From Agapanthus africanus (lineage: Eukaryota > Streptophyta > Magnoliopsida > Asparagales > Amaryllidaceae): a DNA stretch of 64,000 nt. Positions 11,781-22,239 of this stretch are shown here, piece after piece; positions within the stretch are counted from its first letter, which is position 1; each line of letters opens with the position of its first letter. The stretch spans positions 377,079,908-377,143,907 of the forward strand of contig JASDDO010000018.1 of NCBI GenBank assembly GCA_030015575.1, read 5' to 3'. Under the pieces are notes generated by a model that was given only the letters and a program-made list of their open reading frames with translations, was not told the origin of the DNA and ran no database searches. Both the position numbers and the translations under genes were made by a program.

Positions 11781-12230
11781 GGACCGAGATGTCCCTAAAC
11801 TAATAACGGACCGAGATGTCCCTAAACTAATAACGGACCGAGATGTTCCTAAACTAAAATTTCACCTCAAACATGGCGATAATGTACCGAGATGTCCCTA
11901 AACTAATATGGACCGAAAAGTCCCTAAACTAATAATCCGCCTCAAACATGGCGGTATTGGACCGAGATGTCCCTAAACTAATAATGGACCGAAACGTTCT
12001 TAAACTAGCATTTGTCCCAAAAACGGAAATGTTGGACCGAGACGACTCTTAACTAATAATGGACCGAAACGTCCTTAAAGTAGCGTTCGTCCCGAAAACA
12101 GGAATGTTGGACCGAGACGTCCCTAAACTAATATTCGTCCTCAAGATGGAAATGTTGGACCGAAAAGTCCTTAAAATAGAAATTCACATCAAACATAGAA
12201 AAAATGGACCGAGATGTTCCTAAACTAGCG
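11781..12230. repeat. Tandem array of GGACCGA-type units
   Basis: About twelve units begin GGACCGA and continue (G/A)A(T/C/A)GTCC-CTAAACTA. They are spaced 27-50 bases apart, with longer spacers such as CCTCAAACATGG. GGAC and GTCC in each unit can pair across six bases. One unit (near 11882) has GTACCGA. There is no open reading frame worth calling. Confidence 0.8.
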
Positions 12231-12549
12231 CATCGCCCAAAATACAACGATATACTATCTTGAGATCTATATTGCAATCGAAGTCCTAGCGGCAAAGGTT
12301 GCAACTCAAGTCCCACTAGCTGCACAATTACTCCAGCAATGGAGCCACCCCCAAGTCTCACCAGTAGACAGATGGGTCAACCGTGACGAAACTATTCTTG
12401 AGTAAAAAAACGGTATGTCCACAAGCAAAATGGGTATGGATGAATACCCGAAAGGGCGCCGTGAGTAAAAACAGTAGGACTGCCGGCGAGTTGTGAATAC
12501 CCGAAAAGGGTGGAAACATGTAAAAAAAGAAGAAAAAAACTCATGTGCA

Positions 12550-13114
12550 CTCGCAAGGTCCTCTCGACCTTGTGAGGAGAAAATACCTACGTGAGATCTT
12601 TACGACTCACAAAGGAGTAACACACTTAGGAATCCCTACGATTCCTAAGGAGAAATTACACCTGCGAGATCCTTACGATTCGTAAGGAGAATTTCCCTCC
12701 TATGAGACCCTCACGACTTATAGGATTCAAAAGCCTTAAGCTACAGGGATCTAAACCTGTTCTTAAGCTGTTATATTCTTCTAATATTGCCTTACAGGCG
12801 GTCCAGTATTGACCCTTGTTTACAATCCATGGACATAAATAAATATATCCCCCACTGAGTTCCACCTATGGTAAGAAATATCCCCATATAGTGAACAACA
12901 CTTGTGAGTTTTCTCGACTTATAAGGAGAAAATACTCTTGCAAGATCCTTACGACTTACAAGAAAAAACGCACTTAAGAGTCCTCACGATTCTTAAGGAG
13001 AAAATACACCTATGAGATCCTCACGACTCGTAGGGAGAAAAACCTTTTATGAGACACTTACGGCTCATGAAGTTAAAAGCCTTAGTCGACAGGATCTTAA
13101 CCTTGTCTACTAAG
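12550..13114. repeat. Array of ten hairpins with variable stems and constant loops
   Basis: Two blocks of five hairpins plus one larger hairpin each (12550-12767 and 12901-13114). Every small unit has an 8-11 bp stem, a pyrimidine-rich loop such as CTTAC, CTCAC or CCTAC, and usually a GGAGAAAAT tail. Stems include CTCGCAAGGTC/GACCTTGTGAG, CTTAGGAATC/GATTCCTAAG and CTTAAGAGTC/GATTCTTAAG. Corresponding units of the two blocks differ in stem sequence but keep pairing. The large hairpins begin CTTAAG and CTTAGT and close with CTTAAG and ACTAAG. Confidence 0.85.
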
Positions 13115-13140
13115 CCATTTTGTTCAAATTGACAAAGACA

Positions 13141-13295
13141 AATGATAATTCGCTCCTAGAAATATTCCAGTGGTAGCAATGCTGATGCCTAAACTGGTGT
13201 CAAACTCTATGTCCTCTCATGGAAAATGATGATTCGCTCCTGGCAATATTCCAGTTGTAGCGATGCTGATGTCAAGATTGGTATCAGATCTCAAG
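13141..13295. repeat. Imperfect ~85-nt tandem duplication
   Basis: Two units share ATTCGCTCCT, AATATTCCAGT and GTAGCRATGCTGATG. Just downstream (13350-13400) ATAGCCGAAATGATTGGGCA occurs twice in succession. No coding content is recognised. Confidence 0.7.
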
Positions 13296-13564
13296 TTCCC
13301 TATTCGCAATAAAAAGCAGTGAATAAAAAAAATAAAAAAAAAAAATAGCCGAAATGATTGGGCACCGCGATAAATAGCCGAAATGATTGGGCAATCGCGA
13401 CTTTTGCGATATGAAAAGCTGAAAAGATAGAGCATCGCCAAAAAAATGAATGAAAATGAAACTTCTATACCCTGCAAGTATGTCCATATTGACTCTTGTA
13501 TATGATCCATGGGCACAAATAAAGAAAAAGGGACCATATTTTCACACTACACTTCGTTAAAAGG

Positions 13565-14130
13565 AGAACCAAGTCTTGACGGTTCATATACAACCCAGAG
13601 ATTATCCGGGAATTCCTTCTCATGCGAGTAGGATGTAGACACAACGTCAACAAAATACCCAAGGGTCAAAACAAAAATAGAGCCATGGCAAAATCCTAGC
13701 TCCAAGTCTTGACGGTACATATACCACCTAGAGACTATCTATGTGTTCCCCCTCACTCCAGCAAGGGCAGATACAACAATCATGCCAGCAGGATGTAGAC
13801 GCAACGTCAACAAAGACCCAAGAGTCAAATAAAAATGGAATAATGGCAAAATCCTAGCTCCAAGTCTTGACGATTCATGTACAACCTAGAGACTATTTCG
13901 GCGTTCCACCTCATTTCATCAGGACGCGGACGCAATTATCAAATGAAATTGGAGCAATGGCATATCCCTAGCTCCATATCTCGATTGCAATACATACAGC
14001 ATAGAGATCATACAGATGTTTCCCAATTTCAGCAAAGAATCGGCGCGGCATCATCAAAATAAAAGAAAAACGAATTGACGGCATATTCCTAGCTTCTGGT
14101 CTTGACGGCAACTCATATAAAGCCTAAAAG
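13565..14130. repeat. Tandem array, ~150-nt units
   Basis: Four to five diverged units start with CCAAGTCTTGACGG (near 13573, 13711, 13860, and weaker near 13975 and 14097). They continue through a CATATACAACCTAGAGA-like stretch to GGATGTAGACGCAACGTCAA and TCCTAGCTCCA. This is non-coding repeat DNA inside region X. Confidence 0.75.
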
Positions 14131-14502
14131 ACCATTGGAGATCATCCCACCCCAGAAGGGTGCGGTTATAACTCATCGGGGCACCAAATTGAACCTAACC
14201 TCAAGTAAAAAGCATCATAGAAAATTCCTAATGCTTGCTCCTTCGATAGTAATTGAATTAAGGAGATTACTTGAAGATGCCTTGTCCAGCCCCCGAAGGG
14301 ATCAGAGACACGATAGTCGCGGGGCTACTCGAACAACGGCTTAAAGACTGCATATCGAGGAATATATCAGCCAACACGACGGTACCATGGACTATAACCC
14401 TAGTACCACAAACCTAACGGACTTCTGTCATAAAGAATGAGGTATATCTACATACAACGTTAGGACAAGTTTGCCTGTAAACCCAAGGGATGTAAACTAA
14501 AA

Positions 14503-14694
14503 ACTCTCCGAAATGAGTACATAAACTAGAGACTCCGAAATGAGTGAAAAACTACAAACTCCGAAATAAGTACATAAACTAGAGACTCCGAAATGAGTGA
14601 ATAAACTACAAAGTCCGAAATGAGTATATAAACTAGAAACTCCGAAATGAGTAAATAAACTATCATTTCCGAAATGAGTACATAAACTACTTCG
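14503..14694. repeat. 27-nt minisatellite, ~7 units
   Basis: Units read CTCCGAAATGAGTACATAAA with a short tail and small changes. Because 27 is a multiple of three, two minus-strand frames stay open through the array and would give 9-residue peptide repeats. I treat this as a by-product of the period, not as a gene. 14131-14502 before it shows nothing definable. Confidence 0.8.
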
Positions 14695-14813
14695 TACCAG
14701 AGCAAGGCAATCAAGAAAAGGAAGGTGTAGATACGAAAAGGAAAGATACTTTTCATTCATACCTCAAAACAGAACTACATACTCTTGGTGAAAAAAAGTG
14801 CCTGATCCCAGAT

Positions 14814-15325
14814 TTACAGTGGCAAGGCAGTAAACTCCAGACATGGATTTTCAAACTCAAAAGAAAGCTTGAGCAATGCACGTTCAGCCTGATCAACCAT
14901 CTTTTTATGCATTTGCTCTCGGTTGCAAGCGTCAGGGTCACTGATGATGTCTTCCACCCTATGGTATGCTGATACAATCGCCTTTTGTTGGAAGACACGG
15001 TGCAAGATGGCGACAAGATTATCTTACCGTTTTCTTCGAGATCAACCCCATCATATACACAGAATGTACCTTATTCTCATCATCATCGAGCGCTTGAAGT
15101 GGCATAACCTCAAGGCACCCGGGTATAGTTTCCCAGATTGACCTAACGACGATCTTCAAAAGGGCAAAACGGCGGGGGAGCAATCGAATGTTTTAATCGT
15201 CAAAGCGACGCATCACCGCGTTGCATTAGACACCAGTAAACTCTTGGCCTTGACAGCAGCCTTAGATGCGAATCTCCTTATAAGAGATAATCTCTTCAAG
15301 GTCATACAAACGATCAGCCATGGTA
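14814..15325 (-). pseudogene. Decayed coding-like segment, unknown family
   Basis: On the minus strand an ATG at 15322-15320, just after a TTTTCAG-like acceptor, opens MADRLYDLEEIISYKE and then hits stops. Further on, frames give LEVMPLQALDDDENKVHSVY (about 15120-15060) and a 63-codon stretch (15005-14814) rich in charged residues ending at a TAA. The three pieces sit in different frames. The composition looks like an old protein-coding region, possibly a gag remnant of element X, but I do not recognise the family. Confidence 0.35.
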
Positions 15326-15469
15326 CCTGAAAAGAAAAACCAGTAGAGAGTTAGCGATTAGCATATTAAAATCACTATAGTGGGGCCCATAAAATTAAGG
15401 TGATGGCTATCAATGATGAGACATACGCCCATTGTGAGAATCCAAAAGGATTCTCAGTAAATGAATAAT

Positions 15470-15597
15470 TCCCATTAAACAGTGGAGTTAAAAAACTCCC
15501 AATATTCCCCAAAAAGCGGGCTCTTTAAAACAAGCAACAGATTCAAATCTGTAAAAAAAAAGGAAAAAGGGGATTAAAACCCCAAAAATAAAAAAGA

Positions 15598-15631
<34 letters not shown>

Positions 15632-16080
15632 TAACTACAAGAAAGGCGAAGAGAATAAAATTCCCAAAGTTCTTAAGATCCAAATCAAAGCCAAGCTCTG
15701 CAAAAAAAAAAAATAGAATCAAATTCCCCTAAACAGTGGGATCAAATCCCAGAACAATCCCCATGCTAAAAAAATTCATGGGTTAATCGATGGAATCAAA
15801 TTCCCAGAACAATCCCCATGCTAAAAAAAGATTGACAGTAGGATAAAACCCTAAATAAAAGAATTAAAAATTCTCAAGTCTTGGATGAGAACATTAAGAT
15901 CCATGATCTGTAAAAAGAAAGTTTTTTTAGATCTTCAAGACATCGATTCAGAAAGAAAGAAAAGAAGAGAGCTAAGCTCTGTCAAAATTGATAACGGGCT
16001 TAAAATCCAAAACTAAGAAAATATATATGCGCAAAAAGAGTTAAGAGCTAAGTTTTGCTCACTTTAGAATTCTTTTTCTC
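15470..16080. repeat. Second field of short palindromes; possible second LTR start of X
   Basis: It has the same style as 8700-10440: GGAGTT/AACTCC (15484-15499), TGGGAT/ATCCCA (15737-15751), AGAATT/AATTCT (15860-15874) and AGAGCT/AGCTCT (15968-15980). It includes an (AAT)n run at about 15598-15630. From about 15830 it can be matched loosely to 8706 onward (TAGGRTAAAACCCTAA, then AAGTTTTTTTTA). It ends where copia LTR F begins. Confidence 0.6.
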
Positions 16081-17650
16081 ACTATTTTTCTTCACTTCCT
16101 CAAAAGCTAGAGAGCTTGGCTCTTGATGAAGATGAAGATGAAGAGCTAATGTTATGAGAGAGTGAATGGCAACCATGGGTGATAAATATCTCATATAACC
16201 CTTGTAGAGACATAACCATGGCTAAAGATTAAGGTTAGGTTAATAAATATCTAATTCAAGACAAATTTAGTGGACTAAGTCAAGGGTTTCCACAAGCTTC
16301 CAAAGCTTGCAACCATGCTTAATTCCCACCAATTTATTTTTGCATTAAATAAATAAAGCCCTAATAATCTAATGGCATGGTATAAGTCTCATACACCCAT
16401 GTTGCATGTATAATCAATCATGACAAAAAGAAAACACAAATAATATATATCACATATATATTAAGTGTGCACATGTGAGAAAAGAAATGTTTAAGTGAGA
16501 AAATATTAGTTAATGTAAATTAGCATATCAAATATACAATTATACATTAAATTATCAAATCAACATTTGATTTAATAATCCGGCTATATCACATATAACC
16601 GACTAATATAATATGTATCATATTATCGAATCAGCACTTGATTCGATAACCCGGCTATATCGCATATAACCGACCGATATCACATATCGTGAGAATAGAA
16701 TACGGCATCATATACTCGTATTAATCTCGGACCCTCACATATCGCATATGTGCTCCTACTTCGTTTTTCCTAAGCTAGTAAACCTCTGTGTAGGACTCTA
16801 AAGACTCGTCAATACGCCGGTAGTAGGTGATGATCACATCAAGCACCCACAAACCATCAGCGGTACTAGCTGGATGTAACGGCTACCCGAGTATTGAGCG
16901 ATCAGAAGATCAACAAGCAAGCCTGCTCATACTCCTGTAAAGCATGTCAGTAATACTACCGTACAGTCTGGTCTCTTCATCTGATATGTCGCATATCCAG
17001 TCTAGGGGTGGTAATTGTCAGACCCCAGTAACTGATAAGTCGTGCCGATGTGAGGATTATAACGGGTCGAGAAACTACTGATAACACTTACCAATAGATC
17101 TCTATATCAGCCCTAGCCAGGGACTTCCTGTTATAGCCAATCGAGTACAGCGCAACATCAACCCCCAATACCGGGAGAGAAGAAACCCCTCCCATCTCTC
17201 ATAGCGCAAGTTTCTAAGGTTTCTTGTTGGTCAAAATCCTGTCATCCCTGCCCATTACTTCTCCTATGGGCAGTAACGAGGGCATAGCTTGAGATCGATT
17301 CAAAATTTCTCTTGAACGTGGTAAGGTGGAAATCAAAGCACAGTGGGAATCACACAAGACTCTATGACGATCTCGGGTCAACAGACTAATCTGTACCAGT
17401 GTCACCAGAGAACTGCTATCTGATGTAGGTATAACACCAACTAGGAGTTCTCGGCGTGTCCGTTCAGTGTACCCAATCTCCACTGAGCACCCATATACCA
17501 TCTTTGATGTCAAACACCAATGGATGTAGGATCATCCATCACCCATCATATGGGTCAAGAGGCGTATACGCTAGTCTGCTCTGAAATATCGATGCCCTGT
17601 CTCGATACACACTCGACTAGAAACAATTAAAAGATGTACTTGTGGACTAC
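16081..17650 (-). repeat. copia LTR F, left part (split by G1)
   Basis: It is collinear with LTR A (5500-7010): the CCGGCTATATC..AACCGAC pair, the TAGTAGGTGATGATCAC block, GTACAGTCYGGTCT and the GGGTATTGAG stretch. It breaks exactly at the ACTAC target duplication of G1 and resumes at 54030. About 60 unrelated bases replace the equivalent LTR A sequence near 17205-17320. No primer binding site is visible at the 16081 end, so the LTR terminus is lost. Confidence 0.82.
17646..17650. repeat. Target site duplication of G1, left copy (ACTAC)
   Basis: ACTAC here and at 54025-54029 flank G1. Joining the two sides restores a sequence collinear with LTR A near 7003-7030. Confidence 0.93.
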
Positions 17651-20600
17651 TTTAACACCTTAGGATTTCGATTAGTATTAATTAAGCGATAGTGCGGGTT
17701 TTCTGTAATATGTTTACCAATTTTGTTTCCTTACATTTTTATAACATTTAATTAATAATTTATTTTTATTTTTTATGGCTTGCACACACATATGCATGTT
17801 AATGTGAGGGTGTGTTTGTGTAAGTCTTGTTTAGTGACCATGACAACCTTAAGCTAATCCAATCCTTTGATTAAATCTTAACCTAGCATTTAACCCTAAA
17901 CCCTTGATATTTTGAGTGAGGAGGGGATATTTTCCTTTGTGTTTTGGTTTGGAGAGGAGGTGGCATGGTGACTCATGTGAGAGCAAGCTTGCATTTATGG
18001 TGATAGTGCACTCACCCTTATCCTCACCTCTCTCTCTCTTTTCATCTCACCCTTTCTCATTCTCACTTCACTTATCTCATTCTCATTTTTTCCTTTATCT
18101 CTCCATCACTCTCAACTGAACACTCACCTTTCCTTCACTAAACCTTCACTAATCTTCACCAAAACATCACTAAATTACTTCATAAACCTTGTTTTTCCTC
18201 TTGGATGCCTTGGAGCTTGGGAAGCTAGGATCTTTGAGCTTGTGGGAGTAGGTAATGATCTCTATCTGTTAAGTAGGTCTTTTTAGTGTTGCGTAGCATA
18301 TTCGTTTCAGTTTAGAATGCTAAAAGTTTAGTTTCGTGCACATATCGTATTTTTAGTGTCATATTGTGATATTTGTGATCTGCTGTGACCCAGTATCTGT
18401 ACAAGAAAATCTAGCGGTGTAGTGGTGTTGTACCTGAGACCCTAAGCCTTCACCTGAAGCACGAACCCCATCCCTCGGATTTGGCCGGCGACACTCAGGT
18501 AAATTCCTACGAGCTCGGTTCTTAGGTGGATTTTGGGCTTGGTTTTTTGTGGGTAGCTGTCTGTAGTTATTTAAGAGTGTTTGGTCTTGCTGGATTTTAT
18601 GTTTTTACTGTATACAAAATCTGGGATCATTTTGCTAATTTCTAGTGTTACGAATACGTGTGTTACGAATACGTGTGTTACGTTATCTGACACGGTGCGT
18701 GTACTTTGTGTAGCTTTGGCTCTTGGGTTGGTTTCATAGTGTCGCTATGCACGTTAGCCACTAGACGAACACTTGAGAGCATGTTTGGAGTTGGTGCGTC
18801 GTTCAAACGTAGTTTGTACGTGTTATTGGTCGATTGCTAATATACACTTGTTATTGTTTTATGAACTTAGGGACGCAGGAGAGGGCTTCGGACGCTGGGA
18901 AGAAGGGAAAGTAAGTGGTTGGTTTTACTTAGCCCAAGATCATCAGTGAGTAAATTTAATATCTACAGGGGAATCGCCCGCATGGCGTTATGCGTCTGGG
19001 CTAGATTTAATGAATGATTCTTGATATTAAGAATATGGACATTGATTGTGCATATGTACCTTCGTTGCATACCTCATTTTCCTATTGTATATAAACATAC
19101 TATTAATAAGACAGGACACCATTATTGAAGGTTCATATTACACGGGCACTAATTGTATGCTACACACACTCCACCGATAATTGTCATGACACGCACAACC
19201 CATATACATACGAGATATAGTTTACACCTATACACATGTGATATTGTATTGGTTAGGGACATTAAGACATTGATTCATATTCCTTTGTGCATGACATATA
19301 TCATACATGTATATCTACATGCTTACACATATGCCTTACCATGTCTACATGCTAGCTACCCATATACCTATATGGTATTATACCATTAGAGATATGTATA
19401 TACACATATGAGACACAGCTACACATATACCTGGAGGGTATTGTATCATTATTGACATGTATATACACATACCTAGCTTGATATAGCTACATACATAACT
19501 GGAGGGTATTACATCATTATTGATAGGTAGATACACATATCTTGCTATACCGACATGGTTACACATACCTGGCTATAGCTATATGTTCACCTTTATATGA
19601 TGTTTTATGGATTTCGGAGAAATTAGGAACCGCATGATATATTTAATAACTTGTTGCAGTTAAATAGCGGTTTTTCCTTTTTATGCTCATATTACTGTTT
19701 CATGTTGCATATATTATATTTCATGGATTTCGCATTGATATATGGATTTCATGTGATGTTTTCTGGATGTTTTACTCCTGAGTATATATATCAGTGGTAT
19801 GGGACGCTGATATATATACATGTATATATATATATATATATATATCAGTAGTATGGGACGCTGTTATATATGTATACCTATATTATATATATCATCATAA
19901 TGATCTATGCAAATATTCTTATTCATTACTTGATGTTTTCTGGATTTGAGGACCGTGGTAGTTTCATAAAATTATGCATTGTTTGAAAAACCCGGTTTCT
20001 CTTGATATGATATTTCGATGCGTCCACCATGAGAGTTCTCGGTTATGAGATTTATGATATATACCCGATGCGAGAAGTGGAGTGGGCGGTGTGCGGGGAC
20101 ATGGTGGGGCCCGGAGGTACCTCGGAGCAAGAAGATCGCAAATGATGGCGATGAGCTCGAGGCAGGGGAGTACTACCCTACCGATGACATTACGTGGACT
20201 CGGCGGTTATCGTGGTGATACCGACCCGAGTTATGTACATATGGATACAGGGAATTTCGAGTGTCGAAGCTGGGAACTCAGATTTCCGAGAGACGTATGA
20301 TACATACCTATCAGGGCCAGTCGTGGTGACGGCACCTGATAGAAGAGTATTTATGTGTCGATGCTAGACACTAGTTTTCATGATGTTTTCGGGTGTCGAT
20401 GTTAGACACTCAGGTTTCATAAGACTTAAAGGATGTGTTTTATTCCGTACTCCGCATTTATTTGATATGCATTACTTCATGTATTAGTAGTACCTGATAG
20501 AGTACCTTTCATGACTGTTGCATTTACATATTGTCATTTATTGCTATCCGCTTGCATGTGATAAACCGTCGCAGTACGTGCATACTTGCGATTACCTGCT

Positions 20601-21250
20601 TATGTTATTTACTATTCACGAGTTGGTAACTCACCCCCATTGTACCACAGTATTTTGCAGGTAGTTCCTCAGGGCAGTCGTGGCAGGGCTTTCATCTATC
20701 ATATCATCTTTTGCAGCGGATACCGCTATGGCTGACTGGGTGCAGTTTTGCTATAGATGGGTTTTGCGGTTATCCGATGTTGCTCATTGTATATTCATTG
20801 TATCCAGTACTCTCCATATACTACTTCATGTATTGACTTAGAGATGAGTTGTGAGGACGATATTGTATATTATTTGTGACTTTGGAGTTTTTTTCATGAT
20901 GTTCACTTTATATCGTCTTTTTCTTCGCTACGACGTCGTATATCTGTTGTGGTGGTTGTTTTCCACCTTTGGGCGTGGATTTGCTCCAGTTGGGGATGCT
21001 TTTACTTATATTTATGTTGTACCCTTTTGGGGGGCTTGTTTTACAAAGGAAGTGCTGCCAAAATTTTAAAGAAAGAAAATTTGAACTTTAAAGAATTTTG
21101 ATTGAGATTTAAAAAGTTTTAACAATGTTCTTATCACTTACTACTATTGATGGTTTAGATTGCTGGGTTTTCGGCATACTTAAATTGCGTTACACCTATA
21201 GACGTTACGTGGTTTAATGGCCGTCACGTGCTAAATTTCGGGTCGTGACA
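17651..21250 (+). repeat. G1 5' LTR
   Basis: It begins TTTAACACC, where the 3' LTR has TGTAACACC, so the terminal G has mutated. It ends GGGTCGTGACA. It contains a CT-rich run near 18010-18120, a set of ~70-nt imperfect tandem repeats at 19380-19570 (CTGGAGGGTATT..TCATTATTGA), an AT microsatellite at 19823-19850, and the palindromic GAGTTGGTAACTC block at 20620. There is no stable open reading frame. Confidence 0.9.
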
Positions 21251-21254
21251 AAGT

Positions 21255-21266
21255 TGGTATCAGAGC
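21255..21266 (+). other. G1 primer binding site
   Basis: TGGTATCAGAGC begins four bases after the LTR end, the usual chromovirus position for a tRNA-iMet primer. Confidence 0.9.
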
Positions 21267-21495
21267 GCTAGGTTTTTCCTTTCGGAGTGTTGGATGACCT
21301 TAGTATGATGGAGTAGATAGCTTAAGCAGAGTGACGTAGTGTGTGTATGTCCATGGCATACTTACGACACGGTACTCCGCCTAAGTGACCTAAGTACTAA
21401 TTGCTTGAAATTCCTTCCATGATTATATACATCCTTGTGATTCGATTTCAATGTTCTTATCGAATCATATTTCCATTTATAGCTTTTTTCCGCCG

Positions 21496-22172
21496 ATGAC
21501 TATGAGGGCTCAGGGAGAGGCAGCGAGAGCCGAGGTCAGAGTTGACTCGTTTGGTATGAGAACTGACCAGGATGGTACGCTCGTTGCATAGGAGCAAATT
21601 GATCCACCTTCGATAGATCGTATCTCTAGGCTTGAGACAGATAAGCAGGACTTGCGCCAGATGATGAGGTCGTTGGTTGAGGCCAGTCGAGCGCAGCGAC
21701 AGGAGGTTGCCACCTCTGTTACCCAGTTATTCCTTGCTATCAGCACATAGCATTGTGTCACGTATACAGCAGCAGTGGATGCAGCCCGTTTAGCTGAGGA
21801 GCGTCTTCCCAAGACTTGGGAGTTCGAGGACAAAGGAGGGCTCATGTAGGTGTACCAGCCTAGAGACAGAGGTTCAGTCGCTATGACAGGTTTCATGCTC
21901 ATCGTGGGAGCAGCAGAGGCTTGGAACGAGGACAGTCGTTTAGCTTATATTCCAAGGAGGATCAGCAGCCATCGCGTGGATGTTTCCGGTGCGGGAGTTT
22001 CCATCACCTCGTCAGAGATTGTACCTTGGTACGCCAGAGGAGGACAGCAGTACCATATGTTACTTTACCACCTTCACCTCAGGGAGAGTCGCCTGTTGCT
22101 CCTGTTGTTGATCCACGTCAGACTTATGTTCATAGAGGTCGTGGTCGCAGAGGGTTTGTTCATAGAGTATAG
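21496..22172 (+). pseudogene. gag: G1 gag remnant with zinc knuckle
   Basis: From an ATG at 21496 a frame opens MTMRAQGEAARAE and soon has an in-frame stop (near 21590). It continues with a coiled-coil-like RISRLETDKQDLRQMM region and then a CCHC zinc knuckle, CFRCGSFHHLVRDC (near 21978-22019), in another frame. Length is far below a normal chromoviral gag (about 350-450 residues), so the central capsid region is deleted. Acidic and arginine-rich stretches after the knuckle fit nucleocapsid. Confidence 0.75.
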
Positions 22173-22239
22173 GATGGTAGAGGAGGAAGACAGCCAGTTG
22201 CGGGTAGAGGGCAGACACGAGCGTTTGCTTCTACTCATT

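Larger units (their letters stand above)
8646..16080. repeat. Region X: non-coding, palindrome-rich repeat element
   Basis: I see no protein domain over more than 7 kb. Instead there are dozens of short perfect inverted repeats with AT-rich centres, several tandem arrays (listed separately), a TATA-like site and simple repeats. Sequence near 8706-9000 resembles 15830-16075, as two copies of one LTR would, so X may be a non-autonomous LTR element without gag-pol, with ends lost to the flanking copia pieces. A TCTGGCATGCCCGGTGGC stretch at 11736-11753 resembles, from memory, the post-LTR region of some Tat-type gypsy elements. That is weak support. Confidence 0.5.

Noticed and set aside
12550..13114. 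CRISPR-like array
   Set aside because: The repeated part is a short loop and tail and the variable parts are self-complementary arms, not spacers. The window is plant DNA and there are no cas genes.
13262..13300. GGTATCAGATCTC as a primer binding site
   Set aside because: It matches only the first bases of the iMet site and has no LTR end beside it.
14497..14760. Peptide-repeat protein from the 27-nt array
   Set aside because: A 27-base period keeps frames open automatically, and two frames are open at once. There is no start context or conserved flank.
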